Shown here: positions 1-5,183 of the stretch, one piece after another | Numbering within the stretch: position 1 is the stretch's first letter | How the letters are laid out: each line of letters starts with the position of its first letter | From: Candidatus Heimdallarchaeota archaeon | GTDB lineage: Archaea; Asgardarchaeota; Heimdallarchaeia; JABLTI01 | NCBI GenBank assembly: GCA_030667035.1 | Contig: DAOUWQ010000110.1 | Location: 1-5,871, forward strand | Direction of reading: 5' to 3' | Length of the DNA stretch: 5,871 bases | Translations under genes and position numbers: made by a program | Notes under the pieces: generated by a model | Databases searched by the model: none | What the model saw: the letters and a program-made list of their open reading frames with translations, nothing else | Told to the model about the DNA's origin: nothing

Positions 1-50
1 AAAGAATCAAAATGTATGTTTTAAATTTTCTAAACATTTTACTTCCCTCT

Positions 51-60
51 ATAATATATA
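51..60 (+). promoter_or_regulatory. TATA-like promoter element upstream of the PUA/EVE-like gene
   Basis: An alternating A/T stretch (ATAATATATA, followed by GTATAAAG) follows the C-rich ACTTCCCTCT. It resembles an archaeal TATA box and would also pass as a bacterial -10 region. It lies about 110 bases before the ribosome binding site at 160-168. No convincing second element was seen, and the surrounding sequence is very AT-rich, so chance is a serious alternative. Apart from this box, I see nothing definite in positions 1-159. Confidence 0.25.
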
Positions 61-159
61 GTATAAAGTCTGTGATTTTCTAATAAAAGACTATCGAAAT
101 GGGATTTGGAAATTAATAGAATTCTTTTGAATTTAGTTAATTATTCACAAAAAATTAAA

Positions 160-168
160 AGGAGAGAG
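160..168 (+). promoter_or_regulatory. Shine-Dalgarno-like site without a standard start codon after it
   Basis: AGGAGAGAG is a good purine-rich ribosome binding site. It is followed directly by ATA (169-171) in the frame of the downstream gene, with 4 bases between AGGAG and the ATA. No ATG, GTG or TTG occurs in that frame between here and ATG 313. The site suggests that translation was or is meant to begin here, well upstream of the first in-frame ATG. Confidence 0.45.
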
Positions 169-312
169 ATATTAGAGAACATAATTTGACAATATGAGGG
201 ATTAGCAATTTCAAATGAAGATGAAACCACTATTTACACTGCAAGTGCAAGACGAGCTTTTATAGTTAAAAATCCTGGTTCAGAAGAGAAACTGTTAGCT
301 GGAAATGAAATT
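169..312 (+). other. Upstream in-frame extension of the PUA/EVE-like gene, interrupted by TGA
   Basis: Reading in the frame of ATG 313, codons run ATA TTA GAG AAC ATA ATT TGA (187-189) and then stay open from 190 into the gene. The open part reads QYEGLAIS..., then RRAFIVKNPGSEEK..., directly joined to the IGW motif. In the restriction-associated PUA/EVE-like domain, a segment of this kind (hydrophobic strand, basic residues, then glutamates) normally precedes IGW, so this stretch is probably coding or formerly coding. Changing ATA 169 to ATG and TGA 187 to TGG would give one uninterrupted frame of 185 codons starting 4 bases after a ribosome binding site. Whether this is decay, a sequence error or an unusual start cannot be decided here. 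Confidence 0.5.
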
Positions 313-726
313 ATGATTGGGTGGTCCAAAGCTGAGGGGTTATTAGATGAGAAATTGTCTCGAGAAGATTTTCGAGAAATCATTCACAAAGAGTATTTTC
401 CTCGGGAAGAGAATAAGCGTCGCTCAGGACAAGTTGCTGGTGATCTCTGGCGATTTATTCGAGAAATAGCCCTAAATCATTATGTCCTCATACCAACAGA
501 AGGGGGATTCTATATTGGACGGATAACTGGCCCAGCATCATATGATGAAATGAAAATCTTTAATGATACTGCATATCGTAGAAAAGTGGAATGGTTAAAT
601 GATAAGAAGCCTGTTCCTCAAGAAATGACCACTGAAGAGCTTCAAAAGAAAATGAAATCAATTCTATCAGTTATTGATGCAACTGTTCTTTATGACGAAA
701 TTGAATTCACCTTAAGGCATCTGTAA
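313..726 (+). CDS. PUA/EVE-like protein related to the N-terminal domain of Mrr-type restriction endonucleases (5' end uncertain)
   Basis: The 137-residue frame shows the pattern of the PUA/EVE-like domain found at the N-terminus of many Mrr/McrBC-type restriction proteins. IGW lies at residues 2-4, followed by an acidic helix, GDLWRFIREI at about 44-53, a buried hydrophobic strand (HYVLIP), the short strand GGFYIGRITG at about 64-73, and RKVEWL at about 90-95. The family-like tail is rich in Glu and Lys. Such domains are thought to read modified DNA bases. No PD-(D/E)XK nuclease domain follows: the frame ends naturally with TAA, so this is either a stand-alone reader module or a C-terminally shortened relative. 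ATG 313 cuts into the domain, so the true start is probably upstream, where the frame lacks a standard start and carries a TGA; the gene may be a pseudogene. It is convergent with the flavin reductase gene. Family assignment is from motif memory, not a search. Confidence 0.6.
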   Translation: MIGWSKAEGLLDEKLSREDFREIIHKEYFPREENKRRSGQVAGDLWRFIREIALNHYVLIPTEGGFYIGRITGPASYDEMKIFNDTAYRRKVEWLNDKKPVPQEMTTEELQKKMKSILSVIDATVLYDEIEFTLRHL

Positions 727-745
727 ATATTACTTAGCTAATGTA

Positions 746-768
746 TCCAATAATACTTGATTATTGGA
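746..768. terminator. Perfect hairpin between convergent genes, possible bidirectional terminator
   Basis: TCCAATAAT (746-754) and ATTATTGGA (760-768) are exact reverse complements around a 5-base loop. The hairpin sits in the 51-base gap between the TAA of the PUA/EVE-like gene and the TAA of the convergent flavin reductase gene. A run of seven T follows on the + strand at 786-792, 17 bases past the stem and inside the end of the reductase gene, so this is not a textbook intrinsic terminator. The stem is AT-rich and would be weak. Its position makes a transcription-ending or mRNA-end role the simplest reading. Confidence 0.45.
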
Positions 769-777
769 CCATTATCT

Positions 778-1314
778 TTATTCTGTTTTTTTAGTTAATT
801 TCTCAAAAAACGTCGGAGCATTTTTGGGTGCTTTTCCGTGTTTTACTTTATGATAATACGCATAGGTTAGTGGTTCTCCTTCTCGAGTAATTTTTCCTCC
901 AACAACTTTAGCGATAAAGAGAGTATGGGTTCCACAATCAACTGAATCTTTTACTACGCCTTCGAGATACCCCAAAGAATGATCATGAACAATAGGTGCC
1001 CCAGTTAAGAAAGTATCAATATTCAATGGTTCTTCGAATTTATCAAAATCCTTACCTGATCGAAAACCAAAACGACCAATAAATTTCATTGGGGTTTCTT
1101 TACAGAGAACAGAGGCAGTAAAGACTTTGCTTTTCATTATGAAATCATGGGTGTAATTTTCTTTTGAAATACTTACTGCAATCATTTGTGGTTCAGATGT
1201 TATTTGAAATATTGTATTCACTATCAAGCCATTGTACTTGTCTCCCTTTTTAGAACAGAGGAGAAAGAGGCCATAACTGATTAAACGTATGCTTTCGTAG
1301 AGTTCTTCGACCAT
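778..1314 (-). CDS. Flavin reductase-like, FMN-binding split-barrel protein
   Basis: This 178-residue cytoplasmic protein matches the flavin reductase-like family (FMN-binding split barrel), including flavoredoxins and the flavin domain that accompanies rubredoxin in anaerobes. Recognisable stretches are the N-terminal ISYGLFLL strand, then KYNGLIVNTIFQITSEP (about 26-42), which would contact FMN. Next come AVSISKENYTHDFI (46-59), a phosphate-binding type segment, then SGKDFDKF (86-93), GYLEGVVKDSVDCGTHTLFIAKV (115-137) and the C-terminal PLTYAYYHKVKHGKAPKNAP (148-167). Members move electrons between NAD(P)H or a redox partner and flavin, or serve as electron carriers; the exact partner is not visible. 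The length is normal and no domain seems missing. The start is ATG 1314; the frame closes two codons further upstream with TGA. It is divergent from the ABC operon and convergent with the PUA/EVE-like gene. No rubredoxin or other redox gene is in the window. Confidence 0.85.
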   Translation of the reverse strand: MVEELYESIRLISYGLFLLCSKKGDKYNGLIVNTIFQITSEPQMIAVSISKENYTHDFIMKSKVFTASVLCKETPMKFIGRFGFRSGKDFDKFEEPLNIDTFLTGAPIVHDHSLGYLEGVVKDSVDCGTHTLFIAKVVGGKITREGEPLTYAYYHKVKHGKAPKNAPTFFEKLTKKTE

Positions 1315-1521
1315 GATATTTCATCCATAATAATGAATTTTATCTTTACCTTAAGAATAATCTAAATTAGACCATTAAAAAAATATCGCATTGTAATGTT
1401 CTCTTGCTTACATCTCTTGTTTCATTCAATTAGAGTCAAGAAAAAGATAATATAGTAACTGAATTAATTTCTGCTAAGCATAAATACCGCTTTTTTTATG
1501 TTTCATTTTGAGGTTTAGATT
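1315..1521. promoter_or_regulatory. Divergent intergenic region with promoters for the flavin reductase and ABC operon
   Basis: The two genes point away from each other across 207 bases, so both promoters must lie here unless a gene is transcribed from elsewhere. For the + strand, CATAAATAC (1479-1487) is the best TATA-like box. It would place transcription start near 1509, giving a leader of only a dozen bases. ATAATATAG (1447-1455 region) is an alternative with a longer leader. For the - strand only weak A/T-rich candidates are visible. I see no strong inverted repeat that would mark a dedicated operator, and no regulator gene is adjacent. Confidence 0.4.
1510..1514 (+). promoter_or_regulatory. 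Shine-Dalgarno site of the first ABC gene
   Basis: GAGGT lies 7 bases before ATG 1522 and matches the anti-Shine-Dalgarno core. It fixes ATG 1522 as the start of the first ABC half-transporter. Confidence 0.7.
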
Positions 1522-3267
1522 ATGTCATCATCATCCAAAGTAATAGTTTCCTTACTCGGGAAGTATTTGAAACCATACATACCTCAGGTGATACTCTTAT
1601 CAATTTTCTTAATGATAGGAAATAGCATTGAAATTATTAATCCTCAAATTGTGAGTTACTACATTGACTCCGTTATTGAAGGATTTGATAAACGAACAGC
1701 TCTATTTGCGGGTCTAATGTTTGTTGGTATGAGTTTTATACAAAGATCTTTGATGATTGTCATAAGATATTTCAGTCAAAATCTCGGATGGGCATCCACA
1801 AATGATCTCCGCTCTGATCTTACAAGTCATTGTATGCATTTGGATATGACATTTCATAATAAATACAAACCAGGAGAAATGATTGAACGAATAGATGGTG
1901 ATGCTTCAGCGTTATCCCAATTCTTCAGTACCTTTACGATTTATTTCATCGGCAGTTTTTTGATCCTCATTGGAATAATTGTCGCAACATTTGTTGAGGG
2001 ATGGATCTATGGAGTAATTTTTTCAGGATTTACCATTGTCTCTCTGATCGGGTTATATTTCATCCGAAAAATAGTCTCACCTTTATGGAGAAAGGTGCGA
2101 GAATCTACTACTGCACTGTTCGGTATTATTGAGGAAAGTCTATCTTCATTGGAGGATGTTAGAGGAAATGGTGGCGATGAATATGTTATGAAAAAATTTC
2201 ATGATGTATCAAGAACCGATTTCAAAAATAAAAATAAAGCAATGATTGTTTCGAGGATTTATTACTTAGCAAGCATTATAATGAACGCAGTATTAACACT
2301 GTCAATTCTTGTTGCGTGTTATTATCTTTACGTACCCTTAGGATTAACTGCTGGAACAGTATTTTTGTTACTAACCTATGCATCGAATATTCTTAGACCA
2401 TTAAGAATGATTCTAGCACAACTTGAAGCATTACAAAATACCTTAGCTAACATTGATCGAATAAATGAATTCTTCAATATAGAAACAGAAATTAATGATG
2501 CTGGAACAGAAATTTTTCCATCAGAATCCATTGAGCTCAAATTCAAAGACCTTGATTTTAGTTATAATAAAGAAGATATGGTGCTTCAAAATATATCATT
2601 CAATTTACAACCAGGGAAAAAAATAGGTTTAATTGGGCATACAGGTAGTGGGAAAACTACCCTCGCTAGATTGATTTTCCGATTATATGATCCAACTGAT
2701 GGAACAATTACCATAAATGGAATAAATTCACAAGAGTTTCCTTTGAAAGAATTGAGACAAAATATTGCATATGTAACTCAAGAAGTAGAATTATTCAAAG
2801 CTTCTGTGAAAGATAATATAACATTCTTTAGTGATGAAATTCCCGAAGAAGTTATTCATTCTGTATTTGAGGATTTAGGATTAGAGGAATGGACAAAAAA
2901 ATTACCAAATGGTTTGGATACTGAAGTATTTTCAGACGAACTAGGCTTATCTGCAGGAGAAGAACAACTCCTCGCATTATCTCGAGCCTTTTTGAAGGGT
3001 CCGAAAATTGTTATCCTTGATGAGGCGTCTTCACGTTTAGACCCTGCAACAGAACGTAAGGTTGACATTGCAATAAGCAAATTGCTTGAGGGAAGAAGTG
3101 CAATAATCATTGCTCATAGACTAACAACATTACATGATGTTGATGATATCCTTTTGCTAAAAGATGGACATATAATCGAATATGACTCAAGAGAGAACTT
3201 GCTGAAAGATCCAAACTCTCATTTCTCTCAGTTGTTGCAAAAAGGAATTGAGGAGGTATTACAGTGA
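1522..3267 (+). CDS. ABC exporter half-transporter, subunit with the catalytic glutamate (ABCB/MsbA type)
   Basis: This 581-residue protein is a typical half-transporter. About six membrane helices span residues 18-292 (roughly 20-40, 60-82, 133-157, 160-182, 245-270, 274-292). A nucleotide-binding domain follows from about 338 to the end. Visible motifs: A-loop Tyr348, Walker A GHTGSGKTT (372-380), Q-loop Gln420, signature LSAGEEQ (476-482), Walker B IVILDE with catalytic Glu501, D-loop SRLD (504-507) and switch His532. The coupling-helix segments FHNKYKPGEMIERIDGD (about 111-127) and LEDVRGNGGDE (about 210-220) are family-like. The signature is non-canonical (LSAGE for LSGGQ). That marks this as the half that leaves the partner's ATP site degenerate while supplying a complete Walker B to the other site. 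It should act in the cytoplasmic membrane as a heterodimer with the next gene, exporting an unknown lipid, drug, peptide or similar substrate. It overlaps the next gene by 4 bases. ATG 1522 is supported by GAGGT upstream. Confidence 0.93.
   Translation: MSSSSKVIVSLLGKYLKPYIPQVILLSIFLMIGNSIEIINPQIVSYYIDSVIEGFDKRTALFAGLMFVGMSFIQRSLMIVIRYFSQNLGWASTNDLRSDLTSHCMHLDMTFHNKYKPGEMIERIDGDASALSQFFSTFTIYFIGSFLILIGIIVATFVEGWIYGVIFSGFTIVSLIGLYFIRKIVSPLWRKVRESTTALFGIIEESLSSLEDVRGNGGDEYVMKKFHDVSRTDFKNKNKAMIVSRIYYLASIIMNAVLTLSILVACYYLYVPLGLTAGTVFLLLTYASNILRPLRMILAQLEALQNTLANIDRINEFFNIETEINDAGTEIFPSESIELKFKDLDFSYNKEDMVLQNISFNLQPGKKIGLIGHTGSGKTTLARLIFRLYDPTDGTITINGINSQEFPLKELRQNIAYVTQEVELFKASVKDNITFFSDEIPEEVIHSVFEDLGLEEWTKKLPNGLDTEVFSDELGLSAGEEQLLALSRAFLKGPKIVILDEASSRLDPATERKVDIAISKLLEGRSAIIIAHRLTTLHDVDDILLLKDGHIIEYDSRENLLKDPNSHFSQLLQKGIEEVLQ
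3252..3257 (+). promoter_or_regulatory. Internal Shine-Dalgarno site that sets the GTG start of the second ABC gene
   Basis: GGAGGT within the last codons of the first ABC gene lies 6 bases before GTG 3264. The GTG overlaps the upstream stop as GTGA, the usual arrangement for translational coupling. This supports the GTG start over any internal ATG. Confidence 0.8.
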
Positions 3268-5066
3268 AGATATGGCGACTTGCTGGTAAATTAATGAGAT
3301 TTAGAACCGGTTTAGTTTTACTAACTCTCTTCTTTACTATAGCTTGGTTAGGTGGACGATTTGCTATCAGTTTCGCTATACAAGAAATTATTGATACTTT
3401 AACTGATTACGAAACGCTACTTTCACTTGAAATTACTACTTTGTTCATTATTGCCCCCTTCACTTACTTGGTGACATTTATCTTTGGAGCAATTTTCGAT
3501 ATTGTTAATTGGTTGTATTGGATTTCTTGTGAAGTTCTAGTTAGAAAAAACATGATGCTTGGTTTGCTAAAGAAACCCGGTGCGCAAGCCTTACCTGATA
3601 CTACAGGAGAAGCAATATCACGCTTCCGTGGCGATGTAATGAATATTGTTCGACTTTCCTACACACTTGCAATAAGAATAGGCATTGGTCTTTACTCTAT
3701 AGGATTAATGGTCTACTTGTTTACTATAAGCTGGGAAGCAACAAGTTTGATTTTCGCTCCATTTGCTTTAATTCTCGTAATTGGATTGCTTGGACGAAAG
3801 AAAATGTCCTCTCTAAGAAAAGTACGAAGAAAAGCAGCTGGAGAAGTTACAGGAACACTTGGAAAAATATTTGGTTCAATTCAAACATTCAAAGTAGCTA
3901 CTGTAGAGAACAACGTTCTCCGCCATTTTGATTCAAAAACGGAAATTAGAAAGCAAGCAGTTGTAAAGGAAGAAGTATTTAGTGCAATAATCAATAGCAT
4001 ATTCCTATTTTCAATATCGATGGGTATGGGTGTTATTTTACTCCTCATTGGTCCAGCAATGAATTTAGGAAACTTTACCGTTGGAAATTTATTTTTCTTC
4101 CAATCGCAGATTTGGTGGTTAGGTGAATTCGTCTGGTTACTTGGTGATATGATACCTGTGGTTCAACAAGGCAAGGTTTCCTATAATCGAGCATTAAGAA
4201 TAATTCAGAATAGAGATGAGACTGTTACTGCTGATGCAATAGTTGCAGATGAACCAATATACGTCAAAGAGGACTTTCCACCCTATAGCGCAGTAGAGCG
4301 TAAAGAAGGAGATGTTCTCTCCGTTCTGTCAGCTGAAAATCTTACCTATCAATATCCTGGAACAGATAAAGGAATAGCAAATGCAACACTAAACATCAAG
4401 AGAGGGTCATTTACTGTTATTACCGGAAGAATTGGTGCAGGGAAAACAACACTGCTACGGACCATTCTTGGTTTATTGCCAACAGATAATGGAAAAATAT
4501 ATTGGAATGGAAAATTAGTTGATGATCCTTCAGAATTTATGATTCCACCAAGATCCGCTTACACACCTCAGGTGCCTTTTCTCTTCAGCGAGTCACTTAG
4601 AAATAACATCTTGATGAATCTAAGAGAAGAAGAAGTGAATATTGCAGAAGCAATACGGCTAGCAATAATTGAGAAAGAAGTAGAAGAATTTGATGACAAA
4701 CTAGACACGCGTGTTGGACCAAAAGGTGTTCGGCTTTCTGGTGGTCAAAAGCAAAGATTAGCTGCAGCAAGAATGTTTGTTAGGGATTCAGAATTGTACG
4801 TTTTCGATGATTTATCGAGTGCTTTAGATGTAGAAACCGAACAGAAATTGTGGGACCAATTGTTTACTAAAGGAAAGGAGATTACTTGTTTAGTTGTTTC
4901 TCATAGACCATTAGCATTAAGGAGAGCCGATAATATCATTGTTTTGAAAAAAGGCCAGATAATTGACCAAGGAAAACTAGATGAATTACTTGAAAGAAGC
5001 ACTGAAATGCAAAAATTGTGGGAAGGAGATCTAAGTAACGGCAATAGTACAGAAGAAGGGTTTTAG
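3264..5066 (+). CDS. ABC exporter half-transporter, subunit with degenerate Walker B (heterodimer partner)
   Basis: This 600-residue ABCB/MsbA-type half-transporter has about six membrane helices in residues 15-296 and a nucleotide-binding domain from about 353. Motifs: Walker A GRIGAGKTT (388-396), Q-loop Gln436, perfect signature LSGGQKQ (491-497), Walker B LYVFDD with Asp516 where the catalytic Glu should be, D-loop SALD (519-522) and switch His547. Asp516 and the partner's LSAGE together make one weak ATP site, while this protein's LSGGQ completes the strong site with the partner's Glu501. That is the known layout of heterodimeric exporters such as TM287/288, BmrCD and TAP. Between the last helix and the nucleotide-binding domain lies a long, mostly acidic linker (about 316-352), longer than in the first subunit. 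Start GTG 3264 overlaps the upstream TGA by four bases and has a strong ribosome binding site. The tail is short and hydrophilic. The substrate is unknown; no regulator or peptide gene is adjacent. Confidence 0.93.
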   Translation: MKIWRLAGKLMRFRTGLVLLTLFFTIAWLGGRFAISFAIQEIIDTLTDYETLLSLEITTLFIIAPFTYLVTFIFGAIFDIVNWLYWISCEVLVRKNMMLGLLKKPGAQALPDTTGEAISRFRGDVMNIVRLSYTLAIRIGIGLYSIGLMVYLFTISWEATSLIFAPFALILVIGLLGRKKMSSLRKVRRKAAGEVTGTLGKIFGSIQTFKVATVENNVLRHFDSKTEIRKQAVVKEEVFSAIINSIFLFSISMGMGVILLLIGPAMNLGNFTVGNLFFFQSQIWWLGEFVWLLGDMIPVVQQGKVSYNRALRIIQNRDETVTADAIVADEPIYVKEDFPPYSAVERKEGDVLSVLSAENLTYQYPGTDKGIANATLNIKRGSFTVITGRIGAGKTTLLRTILGLLPTDNGKIYWNGKLVDDPSEFMIPPRSAYTPQVPFLFSESLRNNILMNLREEEVNIAEAIRLAIIEKEVEEFDDKLDTRVGPKGVRLSGGQKQRLAAARMFVRDSELYVFDDLSSALDVETEQKLWDQLFTKGKEITCLVVSHRPLALRRADNIIVLKKGQIIDQGKLDELLERSTEMQKLWEGDLSNGNSTEEGF

Positions 5067-5116
5067 TTAGTTGAAGTATTTAGCGTAGAATCACAACTAA
5101 ATGTCATCTGTTTTTT
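5067..5116 (+). terminator. Candidate terminator after the ABC operon
   Basis: TTAGTTG (5067-5073), immediately after the TAG stop, pairs exactly with CAACTAA (5094-5100) around a 20-base loop. A run of six T follows at 5111-5116. The long loop and the gap before the T-run make this a weak intrinsic terminator. The T-run alone could end transcription if the host is an archaeon. Confidence 0.35.
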
Positions 5117-5126
5117 CAGCAAAAAC

Positions 5127-5148
5127 TTAAGTATCAATATTTACTTAA
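5127..5148. promoter_or_regulatory. 7-bp inverted repeat around a TATA-like core, possible operator/promoter of the methylase gene
   Basis: TTAAGTA (5127-5133) and TACTTAA (5142-5148) are exact reverse complements with an 8-base spacer (TCAATATT). A further TTAAG follows at 5156-5160. The A/T-rich core could be a TATA box, placing transcription start about 25 bases on and shortly before the ribosome binding site at 5173. A dimeric regulator binding here would cover the promoter. This role is inference; the repeat itself is seen. Confidence 0.35.
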
Positions 5149-5172
5149 TGGAAGTTTAAGCAGTAATCATTT

Positions 5173-5179
5173 GGAGGAG
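5173..5179 (+). promoter_or_regulatory. Strong Shine-Dalgarno site facing an ATA codon
   Basis: GGAGGAG is a near-ideal ribosome binding site. Six bases after its GGAGG core comes ATA ATA ACT TTA GAT in the methylase frame, with no ATG, GTG or TTG anywhere in that frame until GTG 5370. The spacing argues that ATA 5184 occupies the initiation position. Confidence 0.6.
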
Positions 5180-5183
5180 ACGG

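Noticed and set aside
12..83. A 23-codon ATG-initiated frame at the left end
   Set aside because: It is very short, has no ribosome binding site, and has composition expected of AT-rich non-coding DNA.
67..92. Inverted repeat AGTCT ... AGACT upstream of the first gene
   Set aside because: It has only 5 bp of stem with a 16-base loop, expected often by chance in AT-rich DNA.
187..189. TGA read as tryptophan by an alternative genetic code
   Set aside because: The first ABC gene ends with TGA at 3265-3267 exactly at the coupled start of the second, and Trp is written TGG elsewhere in the window, so TGA is a stop here.
215..265. A 16-codon ATG frame overlapping the upstream part of the PUA/EVE-like gene, as a possible frameshifted start
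   Set aside because: It has no ribosome binding site and runs in a different frame. The in-frame reading (RRAFIVKNPGSEEK) fits the domain better, so a frameshift is not needed.
1491..1497. Run of seven T before the first ABC gene as a terminator
   Set aside because: No hairpin precedes it and no + strand gene lies just upstream. It falls between the TATA-like box and the ribosome binding site, so it is better explained as leader/promoter sequence.
2856..3110. An 84-codon open frame on the - strand inside the first ABC gene
   Set aside because: It is antisense to the nucleotide-binding domain (signature, Walker B, switch His), which is clearly coding. The translation is Ser-rich and unlike any family, with no ribosome binding site.
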